Assembly (NCBI GenBank): GCA_963978905.1
Contig: OZ022260.1
Location: 47,265,551-47,329,550, forward strand
Direction: 5' to 3'
DNA: 64,000 nt
Origin: Trichostrongylus colubriformis
Taxonomy: Eukaryota; Nematoda; Chromadorea; Rhabditida; Trichostrongylidae
In this document: positions 27,935-41,944 of the stretch, piece after piece
Layout: each line of letters starts with the position of its first letter
Position numbering within the stretch: position 1 is the first letter of the stretch
The notes under the pieces: model-generated
Databases searched by the model: none
Seen by the model: only the letters and a program-made list of their open reading frames with translations
What the model was told of the DNA's origin: nothing
Translations under genes and position numbers: made by a program

Positions 27935-28179
27935 GATGACGACGACTGAGAACTGCGAGATGAACACTCACGGGTAAATCATAGCGAGCTTCGTTTAGAG
28001 ATTATACACGATGCCGTGACAATGCTCCGCCCAGCGTACGCCATGGGGCGGGACATGCCTCGCAAGAGTGACGCCGATAGGCGGAGCATGGCCCGCTGAT
28101 GTATGATGTAAACGCGTACGATGAGCGTCACCTTACCCACTGACTCGCCAGTGATCACCTCGTGTATCAACGATCAACG

Positions 28180-28551
28180 ATGCCACCAAAGCCGTCCGCC
28201 AAGGGAGCCAAGAAAGCCGCGAAGAGCCAGAAGGCCAGCCGTACCGGAGACAAGAAGAAGAAGCATAAGCGCAAGGAGAGCTACTCCGTGTACATCTACC
28301 GTGTGCTTAAGCAAGTGCACCCCGACACTGGTGTCTCCTCAAAAGCCATGTCGATCATGAACTCGTTCGTCAACGATGTTTTTGAGCGCATCGCTGCTGA
28401 GGCATCTCGTCTGGCGCACTACAACAAGCGTTCGACCATCTCGTCTCGCGAAATCCAGACTGCTGTCCGACTGATCCTTCCGGGAGAGCTCGCCAAGCAC
28501 GCCGTCTCCGAGGGCACCAAGGCCGTCACGAAGTACACCTCAAGCAAGTAA
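28180..28551 (+). CDS. H2B: Histone H2B (unit 5)
   Basis: 123 residues; TCG for the serine of KAMSIMNS marks subtype C. Divergent promoter 27935-28179 keeps the paired GCTCCGCC/GGCGGAGC motif. Hairpin at 28592-28607. Confidence 0.99.
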   Translation: MPPKPSAKGAKKAAKSQKASRTGDKKKKHKRKESYSVYIYRVLKQVHPDTGVSSKAMSIMNSFVNDVFERIAAEASRLAHYNKRSTISSREIQTAVRLILPGELAKHAVSEGTKAVTKYTSSK

Positions 28552-29282
28552 ATCACTTACTTGCTCCTGGTGAATATTCATCTAACCCAACGGCCCTCTT
28601 TAGGGCCACAGTTCCATACAGAGACGAATACATGTGTTCATGATTAAATATCATATTGAATAAAGCATATTTTAAAGCACGTATTTTGTATAAAACGTCC
28701 GAATTTACCTGAGTGAAAACAAAGACAAAAGCTCGTACGGAAAATTTAAAAATGATTTAAATTACCTCATTTTAAAGGTTAGCTCAGCTGCTCAAGTGTC
28801 GAAGTGATGTATACAAGAATTCATGCTTTATGGAAGTGATTTCTCACATTTTTAATTTAAATATGTGGATTCCTTATTTTCATTTGGCCTTTTTTTTGCC
28901 TAAGCTTGAGGTAAAGGGAGGAGTCCTTTCTTTTAGTCATAAATGGCTTGGGTTCAAATATACGTCTGAAGTAAAAACTGGTGATCGTAAGATGGTATCA
29001 GGTAGAAGATGGTAAGAGCGCAAAAAAAAAAAACCATTCCTCCCAACTAGATAAGCATAGAAATTTTATTCCACTCTCAAATCATTCAAGGAACATCGGT
29101 GTTATTTGAAACTAATGTTTAGAGAAGTTCCCATAGTTCATGCAACTGATGGACTTTCCATAAATGGGGAATTAGTATTTAAAAGTTATTGTACCGCTTG
29201 CACACATGCAATTGGATCCGGACTGGGTGCTATGATAGACGAATTTCACATGGATTTATCTTTCATTTCCGCGTTTTCATAT

Positions 29283-29400
29283 ATCCCGCTCTTTCGAGGG
29301 GATTCCAAAAATTATTCAATTCTCATAATTGCACCTTTGCACGGAAATCTTTAGTAAAAGGCGAAAGATTTTCTCGATTAAATGCAAAGGAGCCAGAGAT
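29283..29400 (-). ncRNA. U5: U5 snRNA (unit 5)
   Basis: Intact loop 1, Sm site and 3' hairpin. Putative PSE at 29434-29459. Confidence 0.93.
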
Positions 29401-30104
29401 ACCGTAAGTATCCACAGTAATGACAGCACTATTTGTTGCGCCGTACATACGTCCGGTTTGTATTCACACTTAACAGAGGAGCATTTCTTTGTGTAGTCAG
29501 ATCATAGGCTTCTTCAAAATAGCACCATATTAGTCTGTACTGATATTAATAAACCTTGTATTTTCACTGTACACAACATAATTTGGTTTACTGTGTGTTG
29601 AAGGAAAATTGCTCACATTCTATAACGTAAGGATAGCATATCGTGCATAAGTGCACCACAGACACATAATTTCCATGTTTTTTTTAAGGATACTATTTCA
29701 TCTTTGTCAAACTACAGAATGCCATTTAAACTAGGGGAATGTGAATTTTGACTTACTCCTTGAGAGGAGGAACAAGTTTCGGGGTATGTGAACCACCTTT
29801 CCTTGATGATTCCTCTTCCTGCTTGCGTAAATTGTTTCACCTACCCTGAAGCTCTTTCCTTCTCCCAAGGATTAGGATAAAACTTACACCTCCATCCCTC
29901 TACATAAAAAAGCCTTTCATGAGAAAACGTGATGTGAAATGAAGTCGTTGCAATATACTATTCGATACTTTGGGATGGGTGTTCCGATGCTCTGATTTTT
30001 CCCTCTGTACTCGGCTAACTCCTTTTTTTTTAATTTCGTCATTTTCTCCTTCAACCACAAATGTAGCTTCCTTTTTTTCTGATTTTTGCATGTTTATTCC
30101 CCCG

Positions 30105-30294
30105 GAGGGGTGGGCCGATCCCAACAGCAGTGCAACGCTGGGCCGACCCGTGACGAGGCGCGAGCAAGCCCACGACCTCGTCCGGTCTCAAAAATCAAAT
30201 AACCTTAACGAGATTCATTCGAATCTCTATCGAAGGTTAATTCGATAAGAACAGAAACTAAACTTTGATCTTAGCCAAAAGGCCGAGAAGCGAT
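30105..30294 (-). ncRNA. U2: U2 snRNA, UUAGUU variant (unit 5)
   Basis: Same sequence as the unit 4 copy; altered recognition hexamer. Putative PSE at 30328-30353. Confidence 0.9.
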
Positions 30295-30852
30295 ACTGCA
30301 CCGGCTGGCAGTGCTCCAGTCATCAGGTATTGCGGCGTATATCTCGAAGGTTTAGTGACTACCTTAAGTACACCATAACCGTGCCCTTTCCATACCATTA
30401 GTTAGTAATTTAAAAACGAAGCGTCCTTTTTGAGATGTGGATAGATTACATGATTTTCGATGATTCAATGTTGATCGAAAGAACTCTACATGATAGAATA
30501 GAGAAATAATTTGAATTTCCAAATATCATTAACAAGTGGTTATGTTGAAATTGGGAGTGTTTTTTTTTTTTTCTAAGAAAAAATTTATCATTGCTTTACT
30601 AGTGATTGTACTCATTTTAAATTCATAAAATTTTTGCCAGCTATTTTTTATGGTGTTCCCATGAATTTATATCACAGCCGCGTTACGAAAATTTGATTTC
30701 ACTTTGGACTTTCGATTAGTTGTACTAAAATCGTGGTAGTACGTGACGCACAGAATTCTTGAGTAAAACACACAATTTTCTGCCCAATGATGGAGGAGAC
30801 CACTAGGGTCAGCGATGATTAGGCTCCGCCCTCTGTCGCGCAGTGCGTATAA

Positions 30853-31320
<468 letters not shown>

Positions 31321-31484
31321 GTTCGAGCGCCCAATTTAACCCAACGGCCCTCTTTAGGGCCACAAATGTTGCTCAGAAAAACGAATACAGGATATCAATA
31401 AGTGATATAAAAATAAATGTGTGATAAAGAATTGCTTTTTCGTGTATGTCATAAGATTAATTGGAATCGAAAAGTAGTTAGTAG

Positions 31485-31943
<459 letters not shown>

Positions 31944-32926
31944 GCAGCTCTCGCCACGAGACACATATCTTCAATCTAACCCAACGGCCCTCTTTAGGGC
32001 CACAATTGAAAGCATTGACGAATACATTCATATTAATGAAAGTGCTTGATTGAATGAATAAATATATAAATGTTTTGTTTGATGTATAGCAATGTTTATG
32101 GGGTGAAGGATGTGTTCACGGATAGCGCGTCATAAAGCTAAGGTTAATAGGATTTTTTTTTTTCAGTAACAAATTGATGGAGTTGAATAATGTCTTTCAG
32201 TTCCAGTTATTCTCAGATTACTGGGTTAGGGTAACGTTTGAGTATACGATTTTGGTTTCGAATCGATAATCGAGCAGACTTCCAAGTCGACGCCACGCCG
32301 TGACGCTGTTGTTTCGTATCGCTGAGCGAGCGCGAAAATTCAAAGATGACCTTGCAATGGACGGCGTCATCTGTGACGGGAAATTCGCCAGTGGAGGGAC
32401 CAGTGGTAAGATAACATTGGAAGAGCAATCAAGTAGGAACACCAGAGGAAATGCCATCGATGAGTAATGTTCCTCCATGATTGCGGGAGTGGATGGGGTA
32501 TGTAGGTGGACAGAAATGAAAATTTGTTGAATTTTTCTCTGAACACGTACTAATTCCTTGAAAACTGAGGGTCAAGACCAAAATTCGTATCAGTGCCTAT
32601 GCAGTCCAAATCCAACTACTCAACACTCATCGTGATCGGTTATCTAAAATCGGACTCATTTGGAAGAATGGATTCAGTGGTAGCATCGTTTTAATTCCGT
32701 TTAATATAAGTCATAGGATGGATATCGTGTTCAGATGTCACTACGATTTTGACAAGCCTGATAATTTATCCTTTTCAATGAACTAGCATAATTTATTAGC
32801 ATAAAACTTTATTTTTATTCATATATATTCAACGAGATGATATCATTTTATGTATTCGTTAATGATCATATGTGGCCCTAAAGAGGGCCGTTGGGTTAAA
32901 TGAATGCAGCCAGCACGAGTGGGCGC

Positions 32927-33310
32927 TTATTCCTTGTCACCGGCGGTCTTCTTGGGCAGGAGAACGGCCTGGATGTTTGGCAGAACACCTCCCTGAGCGA
33001 TGGTCACACCGGAGAGAAGCTTGTTGAGCTCCTCGTCGTTGCGGACAGCGAGCTGGAGATGGCGAGGGTTGATTCTGGTCTTCTTGTTGTCACGAGCAGC
33101 GTTACCGGCCAATTCGAGCACCTCAGCAGCAAGGTATTCGAGTACGGCAGCGAGGTAGACGGGTGCTCCACCACCGATACGTCCAGCATAGTTGCCCTTA
33201 CGGAGCATACGATGAAGACGACCGACTGGGAACTGAAGTCCAGCACGCGATGAACGTGACTTCGACTTTCCTCCGGTCTTGGCTTTGCCTCCTTTTCCAC
33301 GTCCAGACAT
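32927..33310 (-). CDS. H2A: Histone H2A (unit 6)
   Basis: 127 residues, identical to the unit 5 copy. Hairpin on the minus strand at 32874-32889. Nucleotides 33035-33310 correspond to the part lost from the unit 7 copy. Confidence 0.99.
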   Translation of the reverse strand: MSGRGKGGKAKTGGKSKSRSSRAGLQFPVGRLHRMLRKGNYAGRIGGGAPVYLAAVLEYLAAEVLELAGNAARDNKKTRINPRHLQLAVRNDEELNKLLSGVTIAQGGVLPNIQAVLLPKKTAGDKE

Positions 33311-33555
33311 GATGACGACGACTGAGAACTGCGAGATGAACACTCACGGGTAAATCATAGCGAGCTTCGTTTAGAGATTATACACGATGCCGTGACAATG
33401 CTCCGCCCAGCGTACGCCATGGGGCGGGACATGCCTCGCAAGAGTGACGCCGATAGGCGGAGCATGGCCCGCTGATGTATGATGTAAACGCGTACGATGA
33501 GCGTCACCTTACCCACTGACTCGCCAGTGATCACCTCGTGTATCAACGATCAACG

Positions 33556-33927
33556 ATGCCACCAAAGCCGTCCGCCAAGGGAGCCAAGAAAGCCGCGAAG
33601 AGCCAGAAGGCCAGCCGTACCGGAGACAAGAAGAAGAAGCATAAGCGCAAGGAGAGCTACTCCGTGTACATCTACCGTGTGCTTAAGCAAGTGCACCCCG
33701 ACACTGGTGTCTCCTCAAAAGCCATGTCGATCATGAACTCGTTCGTCAACGATGTTTTTGAGCGCATCGCTGCTGAGGCATCTCGTCTGGCGCACTACAA
33801 CAAGCGTTCGACCATCTCGTCTCGCGAAATCCAGACTGCTGTCCGACTGATCCTTCCGGGAGAGCTCGCCAAGCACGCCGTCTCCGAGGGCACCAAGGCC
33901 GTCACGAAGTACACCTCAAGCAAGTAA
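33556..33927 (+). CDS. H2B: Histone H2B (unit 6)
   Basis: 123 residues, same as unit 5. Its upstream region to 33500 is what survives in front of the H2B behind the 3' LTR. Hairpin at 33968-33983. Confidence 0.99.
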   Translation: MPPKPSAKGAKKAAKSQKASRTGDKKKKHKRKESYSVYIYRVLKQVHPDTGVSSKAMSIMNSFVNDVFERIAAEASRLAHYNKRSTISSREIQTAVRLILPGELAKHAVSEGTKAVTKYTSSK

Positions 33928-34659
33928 ATCACTTACTTGCTCCTGGTGAATATTCATCTAACCCAACGGCCCTCTTTAGGGCCACAGTTCCATACAGAGA
34001 CGAATACATGTGTTCATGATTAAATATCATATTGAATAAAGCATATTTTAAAGCACGTATTTTGTATAAAACGTCCGAATTTACCTGAGTGAAAACAAAG
34101 ACAAAAGCTCGTACGGAAAATTTAAAAATGATTTAAATTACCTCATTTTAAAGGTTAGCTCAGCTGCTCAAGTGTCGAAGTGATGTATACAAGAATTCAT
34201 GCTTTATGGAAGTGATTTCTCACATTTTTAGTTTAAATATGTGGATTCCTTATTTTCATTTGGCCTTTTTTTTGCCTAAGCTTGAGGTAAAGGGAGGAGT
34301 CCTTTCTTTTAGTCATAAATGGCTTGGGTTCAAATATACGTCTGAAGTAAAAACTGGTGATCGTAAGATGGTATCAGGTAGAAGATGGTAAGAGCGCAAA
34401 AAAAAAAAAACCATTCCTCCCAACTAGATAAGCATAGAAATTTTATTCCACTCTCAAATCATTCAAGGAACATCGGTGTTATTTGAAACTAATGTTTAGA
34501 GAAGTTCCCATAGTTCATGCAACTGATGGACTTTCCATAAATGGGGAATTAGTATTTAAAAGTTATTGTACCGCTTGCACACATGCAATTGGATCCGGAC
34601 TGGGTGCTATGATAGACGAATTTCACATGGATTTATCTTTCATTTCCGCGTTTTCATAT

Positions 34660-34777
34660 ATCCCGCTCTTTCGAGGGGATTCCAAAAATTATTCAATTCT
34701 CATAATTGCACCTTTGCACGGAAATCTTTAGTAAAAGGCGAAAGATTTTCTCGATTAAATGCAAAGGAGCCAGAGAT
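34660..34777 (-). ncRNA. U5: U5 snRNA (unit 6)
   Basis: Intact; same as unit 5. Putative PSE at 34811-34836. Confidence 0.93.
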
Positions 34778-35481
34778 ACCGTAAGTATCCACAGTAATGA
34801 CAGCACTATTTGTTGCGCCGTACATACGTCCGGTTTGTATTCACACTTAACAGAGGAGCATTTCTTTGTGTAGTCAGATCATAGGCTTCTTCAAAATAGC
34901 ACCATATTAGTCTGTACTGATATTAATAAACCTTGTATTTTCACTGTACACAACATAATTTGGTTTACTGTGTGTTGAAGGAAAATTGCTCACATTCTAT
35001 AACGTAAGGATAGCATATCGTGCATAAGTGCACCACAGACACATAATTTCCATGTTTTTTTTAAGGATACTATTTCATCTTTGTCAAACTACAGAATGCC
35101 ATTTAAACTAGGGGAATGTGAATTTTGACTTACTCCTTGAGAGGAGGAACAAGTTTCGGGGTATGTGAACCACCTTTCCTTGATGATTCCTCTTCCTGCT
35201 TGCGTAAATTGTTTCACCTACCCTGAAGCTCTTTCCTTCTCCCAAGGATTAGGATAAAACTTACACCTCCATCCCTCTACATAAAAAAGCCTTTCATGAG
35301 AAAACGTGATGTGAAATGAAGTCGTTGCAATATACTATTCGATACTTTGGGATGGGTGTTCCGATGCTCTGATTTTTCCCTCTGTACTCGGCTAACTCCT
35401 TTTTTTTTAATTTCGTCATTTTCTCCTTCAACCACAAATGTAGCTTCCTTTTTTTCTGATTTTTGCATGTTTATTCCCCCG

Positions 35482-35671
35482 GAGGGGTGGGCCGATCCCA
35501 ACAGCAGTGCAACGCTGGGCCGACCCGTGACGAGGCGCGAGCAAGCCCACGACCTCGTCCGGTCTCAAAAATCAAATAACCTTAACGAGATTCATTCGAA
35601 TCTCTATCGAAGGTTAATTCGATAAGAACAGAAACTAAACTTTGATCTTAGCCAAAAGGCCGAGAAGCGAT
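35482..35671 (-). ncRNA. U2: U2 snRNA, UUAGUU variant (unit 6)
   Basis: Same as unit 5, with the altered hexamer. Putative PSE at 35705-35730. Confidence 0.9.
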
Positions 35672-36227
35672 ACTGCACCGGCTGGCAGTGCTCCAGTCAT
35701 CAGGTATTGCGGCGTATATCTCGAAGGTTTAGTGACTACCTTAAGTACACCATAACCGTGCCCTTTCCATACCATTAGTTAGTAATTTAAAAACGAAGCG
35801 TCCTTTTTGAGATGTGGATAGATTACATGATTTTCGATGATTCAATGTTGATCGAAAGAACTCTACATGATAGAATAGAGAAATAATTTGAATTTCCAAA
35901 TATCATTAACAAGTGGTTATGTTGAAATTGGGAGTGTTTTTTTTTTTCTAAGAAAAAATTTATCATTGCTTTACTAGTGATTGTACTCATTTTAAATTCA
36001 TAAAATTTTTGCCAGCTATTTTTTATGGTGTTCCCATGAATTTATATCACAGCCGCGTTACGAAAATTTGATTTCACTTTGGACTTTCGATTAGTTGTAC
36101 TAAAATCGTGGTAGTACGTGACGCACAGAATTCTTGAGTAAAACACACAATTTTCTGCCCAATGATGGAGGAGACCACTAGGGTCAGCGATGATTAGGCT
36201 CCGCCCTCTGTCGCGCAGTGCGTATAA

Positions 36228-36695
<468 letters not shown>

Positions 36696-36859
36696 GTTCG
36701 AGCGCCCAATTTAACCCAACGGCCCTCTTTAGGGCCACAAATGTTGCTCAGAAAAACGAATACAGGATATCAATAAGTGATATAAAAATAAATGTGTGAT
36801 AAAGAATTGCTTTTTCGTGTATGTCATAAGATTAATTGGAATCGAAAAGTAGTTAGTAG

Positions 36860-37318
<459 letters not shown>

Positions 37319-38300
37319 GCAGCTCTCGCCACGAGACACATATCTTCAATCTAACCCAACGGCCCTCTTTAGGGCCACAATTGAAAGCATTGACGAATAC
37401 ATTCATATTAATGAAAGTGCTTGATTGAATGAATAAATATATAAATGTTTTGTTTGATGTATAGCAATGTTTATGGGGTGAAGGATGTGTTCACGGATAG
37501 CGCGTCATAAAGCTAAGGTTAATAGGATTTTTTTTTTCAGTAACAAATTGATGGAGTTGAATAATGTCTTTCAGTTCCAGTTATTCTCAGATTACTGGGT
37601 TAGGGTAACGTTTGAGTATACGATTTTGGTTTCGAATCGATAATCGAGCAGACTTCCAAGTCGACGCCACGCCGTGACGCTGTTGTTTCGTATCGCTGAG
37701 CGAGCGCGAAAATTCAAAGATGACCTTGCAATGGACGGCGTCATCTGTGACGGGAAATTCGCCAGTGGAGGGACCAGTGGTAAGATAACATTGGAAGAGC
37801 AATCAAGTAGGAACACCAGAGGAAATGCCATCGATGAGTAATGTTCCTCCATGATTGCGGGAGTGGATGGGGTATGTAGGTGGACAGAAATGAAAATTTG
37901 TTGAATTTTTCTCTGAACACGTACTAATTCCTTGAAAACTGAGGGTCAAGACCAAAATTCGTATCAGTGCCTATGCAGTCCAAATCCAACTACTCAACAC
38001 TCATCGTGATCGGTTATCTAAAATCGGACTCATTTGGAAGAATGGATTCAGTGGTAGCATCGTTTTAATTCCGTTTAATATAAGTCATAGGATGGATATC
38101 GTGTTCAGATGTCACTACGATTTTGACAAGCCTGATAATTTATCCTTTTCAATGAACTAGCATAATTTATTAGCATAAAACTTTATTTTTATTCATATAT
38201 ATTCAACGAGATGATATCATTTTATGTATTCGTTAATGATCATATGTGGCCCTAAAGAGGGCCGTTGGGTTAAATGAATGCAGCCAGCACGAGTGGGCGC

Positions 38301-38408
38301 TTATTCCTTGTCACCGGCGGTCTTCTTGGGCAGGAGAACGGCCTGGATGTTTGGCAGAACACCTCCCTGAGCGATGGTCACACCGGAGAGAAGCTTGTTG
38401 AGCTCCTC
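38301..38408 (-). pseudogene. H2A: H2A remnant (C-terminal 35 codons), truncated by retrotransposon
   Basis: Only the last 35 codons and stop of H2A remain, from the EELNKLLSG segment to TAGDKE. The 3' hairpin (38248-38263) is intact. At 38409 the sequence leaves H2A after GAGCTCCTC, passes three bases (TCC) and enters the 5' LTR. The N-terminal two thirds and the promoter are deleted, so no H2A protein can come from this copy. Confidence 0.97.
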
Positions 38409-38411
38409 TCC

Positions 38412-39078
38412 ATCGGTTCCTATTTTTCATGCCATAAGAAGCTCGAGGACGAGCTCATTTCTCGAGGGAGTGAGTGCACTGGTATTCTCACTTCACCAGT
38501 TGTACCTCTATGTCCATTGTGCCTTTTTATCTACCGTGTACTGCTTCTCCATCAGCCTTCAGTGGTTAGTATCCGTCATGTGTGTCCAATTAGAATACTT
38601 CCATGGCGAAATGAGTAATCAAGAGGTCATGAGAATAGACGTAGCCTTGTAGCGGCTCTCTAAACTGTGACGTTTTTTTCCGTATGTCATCATTCATAAT
38701 TACTCACCAATGCTCCCCAGTCGTTGTATGAATACATGGAGCGTTCGCATAATGGAATGGTATCCTAAGCTCGAGGACGAGCTTACTGAAGGAATGGAGA
38801 TGTCGGGTCCGAGCCGTGAGTAGCGAGGCCACCCAAGTGCCCCGCACCTGTCGCCCACGGCGCAGCAGCTGGCAGAGGTCAACGGAGGTGAACGGACGGC
38901 AGTCGCAATGGTCGCCTGACCATGGCCCGTCGTGTCCTCTCCCTCGTCTTCCCCCTTCCTATCCCATATCTTAATATTATGTATTTTATATAATAAATAT
39001 GTATAGCCATCTCTTGTAATTATTTACATACCGCTACACACCCTTCAGGTTTAGGTTAGGCCAGCCTATAATCTGATA
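38412..39078 (+). repeat. 5' LTR (probably truncated at its left end)
   Basis: 667 bp that match 51835-52501 base for base by eye. AATAAA stands at 38992-38997, about 80 bp before the end. Two perfect inverted repeats AGCTCG-AGGA-CGAGCT occur at 38440-38455 and 38768-38783. The usual TG...CA ends are not visible; the right end is set by the adjoining TGG of the primer-binding site. The left end is probably a deletion breakpoint rather than the natural LTR start. Confidence 0.92.
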
Positions 39079-39089
39079 TGGAGGTCCCA
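39079..39089 (+). other. Primer-binding site, probably tRNA-Gln
   Basis: TGGAGGTCCCA directly follows the 5' LTR. It is complementary to a tRNA 3' end UGGGACCUCCA. Metazoan tRNA-Gln(UUG) ends this way as I remember it; eleven bases match, after which the match stops. Moderate confidence in the site, lower for the tRNA identity. Confidence 0.65.
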
Positions 39090-39971
39090 GGGAGATAATT
39101 TTTTCCTCTCTTCAGTCGTAAATCATAACTCTTATTCAAAGGTACCAAATAGTTTTTTTTTTGGAAAAGGGTTAAAAAAAAAATCACCCGCTCACCCACA
39201 GTTTGCATCTCTTCATAGAATCCCTTTTCCCCACCTTCCCTTCGTCAGAACGTATCCCTGTCGACAGATGCTGTTCACGACAACGAAAACTACCGACGGA
39301 TGCAGATGAACGACTCTCATGTGAGTAATAAATTAACATATTGCTCCATGAATAACCAAAAACAGTTTAGATACGTCTAAACTCTCTCCAAAAAAAAAAA
39401 AAAAAAATTTTTCTTTCATTATCAAGTGCCGATTTTCCGGAAAAGAGCGTGGTGATGTACACACTACGCCTCGTAGGTGCTACATTACTACGGATAGCAA
39501 TGCATACTAGGGCATTGAATATTTAAATTTTACAGTCCTGGCGTCGAGATCCATTTGTAACGGCCATTCATGCCATTAGTTTATGTTAGGCAGTTTCGCC
39601 TATCTCAAATGAGCCTCATAAAGCATAGTAGGCCCCTTTCAAATAAGCCTTATAGTTGGTAGTAGGCTCGTTCAAACCCTCTCGGAGGATCCTTATATAA
39701 TAGTTTATAATAGGCCACTTCCCTATTTACATTTTTTTTTCTCTTCCCTTACGTAGTGTCGTTCAAGTGAATTTTGGGATAATTGTTTCTACTGTGACGA
39801 CAGTGAATCGCTCCCATAGTAACCTTTTGAACTTCAATTAGTACCTGTTAAATGAGGGTATAATTGTTCTTACTGTAACTCAGTGAAACTTTTACGATGT
39901 TTACTCTCCGAAATAGTTCTGTAGTGTTTTAATCTTTTTTTCTCAGTTTAGCAGAGTACCCAAGTATTTAC
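39090..39971. other. Retrotransposon leader, 5' part
   Basis: AT-rich, many T and A homopolymers, no convincing frame. A perfect hairpin AGTTTAGA-TACG-TCTAAACT is at 39364-39383. A good splice donor, CAT|GTGAGT, lies at 39320/39321 on the plus strand and could serve a spliced sense transcript. Confidence 0.5.
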
Positions 39972-40233
39972 TCACATATAGGTTTCCTGTTTCTGAAATA
40001 TTGCCGCACAAATTACAAAGGACTCGCCGCCATATAGTCGACTTACCCTACGGCTGCCATCAATCTGTGGAGCCGCGCGCGCTAGCATTGAGACGTAGCT
40101 AATCTCACCCTCTCCCTGACCCGTCTGGAAAGGCTTGATTGAAGAAGCCATAAACCTTTCAGACTCCAACGAAAGCGATAGACGGTCGTAAATCGTTTTC
40201 AGATGATCGCAGTGACCTCGAACAGCCTCGTAC
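39972..40233 (-). CDS. Antisense gene C (3' exons only), unknown function
   Basis: Two exons on the minus strand: 40233-40047 (acceptor TTTACAG before 40233, donor AGG|GTAAGT at 40047/40046) and 39992-39972 (acceptor ATATTTCAG, ends in TGA). The joined frame stays open: about 62 codons starting YEAVRGHCDHLKTIYDRL, then KQETYM and stop. The 54-nt intron is typical for worms. The first base of the larger exon completes a codon from an upstream exon that I could not place, so the 5' end is missing. The helical, charged middle resembles the middle exons of antisense genes A and B in size, but similarity is weak. Function unknown. Confidence 0.5.
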
Positions 40234-40350
40234 CTGTAAATCTTTAGTGTAAAAACATAAGGTTAGCAGCGCATCCTGCCCTGCGAATAAGATTTACAGC
40301 CGGGCACGCGTGGCGCCGTAAGCTGCAGGATTACGGCCCATGTGCATATA

Positions 40351-40430
40351 GCAAAACAAAAATATAGGCCGAAAAAGTAAGCCGAGGAACGCAAAACAAA
40401 AATATAGGCCGAAAAAGTAAGCCGAAGAAC
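40351..40430. repeat. Two tandem copies of a 40-bp repeat
   Basis: GCAAAACAAAAATATAGGCC and the following 20 bases, ending in GAAC, occur at 40351-40390 and again at 40391-40430 with a single difference (GAGGAAC against GAAGAAC). It lies between antisense genes B and C. No function is evident. Confidence 0.9.
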
Positions 40431-40547
40431 ACCCGTGTATTTTGTTTCCTTTTCAAAGAAAAATGTGTACACAACACAGTTTGAAATCATTTTTTTATTC
40501 GATTAAGAACGAAGGGCATAACGGGTTGATTGATTCTTTCTTCCTCT

Positions 40548-41067
40548 TCACGGTTCTCTTCTCCTTGGTGTTGGAGGCTGCGGCGAATGCACAGGAATGT
40601 ATACCGGCGCATCAAGGTGTGCCGTCCTAGCCCATAGAGCTTGACGGAAAAGATAATTTTCCTGGAAAGAATAAATGAAAAAAATAAGAAATCTTATTAT
40701 TATTCTTACTTATAGAACAACTTTCTATGTAATAAATAAACATACATGAGCGATGGAATTACTGAGATTCAGCATCTCGTCAATTTGGCGCTCGAGTTGC
40801 GCCTTGGCGTAGTCATGCCAGGACGATCTTTGCAAGCTCATCCTCATTGCATCTCTTTGCTCCGTAAGGGTGCGAAGTCGCTGGATTTCTCGCTGCAGAT
40901 CTAGCGCGGCCTTACCACAGCCGGCACATCTTGCAGGCTGAAAATAAAATACTCATTCTATTTTTTTTTCCCTTTCTCTTCCTTTTTTTCATCATTTATG
41001 AAAAAAAAACCCTTACCGTCAAGAGTTGCGCCATTTCTTGTTTGAAAGTGGCGTCATCCATATTCAT
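40548..41067 (-). CDS. Antisense gene B: 118-residue CxxC/coiled-coil protein, unknown function
   Basis: Three minus-strand exons: 41067-41017 (17 codons, starts MNMDDATFKQEMAQLLT), 40937-40746 (64 codons) and 40661-40548 (37 codons plus TGA). All introns are GT-AG, phase 0 and AT-rich (donors GTAAGG and GTATGT; acceptors TTTTCAG and TTTCCAG). Exon 2 begins PARCAGCGKAALDL, a CxxC pair, then a charged stretch with heptad-like spacing (LQREIQRLRTLTEQRD) suggesting a coiled coil. Exon 3 starts EN and ends proline/arginine-rich (PQPPTPRRREP). A TTTTTTTTAAG stretch 5 bases before the ATG could accept a spliced leader. Same exon pattern as gene A, so probably a paralogue. Not recognised as any known family. 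Confidence 0.68.
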
Positions 41068-41265
41068 ATTTATACTTAAAAAAAAGGATTTTGATTAGTA
41101 AAGAAACCGAAAAAGAAGCAGTATGAGAGAATGAGAGGAACGCAAGTATTAGGTAGGTTATTAACCTTTCCTATTTTTCACTAGAACCATAACGTGATTG
41201 TTTATTAACAATTGTTAACAAAGGACAATGAACAAAGGAGTTTCCGAGCTTAGTCGGAGTTCTTG

Positions 41266-41939
41266 TCAGTCCATTTCTGGAGGTGGAGCCGTCGTGGCGT
41301 TGCCCTCGGCCGCCCTTTCCTCTTCTCGACTGGAGGCTATGAACGGAGGGTATCCCTGGTACATCCCCAATCCGAGCCTGTCGAATTGTTGATGAACCGT
41401 CAGGTTTTCCTAAAACAAGCAATTTTTTTTCTCTCCCATAGTTATTTCGGGAATAATACCAGTAAAAATAATAATTAAAAGTAACGCTGAAAAAAAAATG
41501 ATGATAGTACCTCGAATTCCCCGTGCATTGTTTCCGCGGTTTTTTTCAGCTGCTTCATTAGCCTCCGAGTCTCCTGTTTTTTTGATTCCTGTTTGGCGGC
41601 GATCAGGGTTGCCAATTCCAGGCATTCCGCCTGCATACTACCGCAGCGGCTCTGTAGATTTTCTAACCACCTTCTTTCTTCGCGACAGCATCCGCAAGTT
41701 ACCTGCAATATAATAATTTTTTTTCTCTTCATCTCTTTTTTAGTTACTAAGAAATATAAATTATAACCGAAAAAAAAAGAAGAAAAAAAACCCACCGGGG
41801 GAGCGGTGTTTTCATCGTCTGTATAAACCCCTTCCTCAAAGTCGGGCCACGAATCATCGGAATCGGGCGTGGGTGGCGTTGCTGGACAGAACGGATAGTT
41901 CTCTGGATAGGCATTGGCTCCTCCTTCCATATTTTCCAT
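41266..41939 (-). CDS. Antisense gene A: 159-residue CxxC/coiled-coil protein, unknown function
   Basis: Three minus-strand exons: 41939-41796 (48 codons), 41702-41511 (64 codons) and 41409-41266 (47 codons plus TGA). Introns are GT-AG, phase 0, 93 and 101 nt (acceptors ATTGCAG and GTTTTAG). Exon 1 is acidic and proline-rich (PATPPTPDSDDSWPDFEEG). Exon 2 opens VTCGCCREERRWLENL, again CxxC followed by a long charged helix (KQETRRLMKQLKKTAE). Exon 3 starts EN, as in gene B, and ends APPPEMD. The consensus TTTTTCAG two bases before the ATG suggests spliced-leader addition or a 5' UTR intron; TATATATTATA lies about 20 bp further upstream. The introns are spliceable only in antisense RNA, so they would survive retrotransposition. 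Function unknown. Confidence 0.72.
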
Positions 41940-41944
41940 ATTCT

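Noticed and set aside
38700..38882. 60-codon minus-strand frame in both LTRs
   Set aside because: It lies wholly in the LTR, has no known motif, and being in both LTRs merely reflects their identity.
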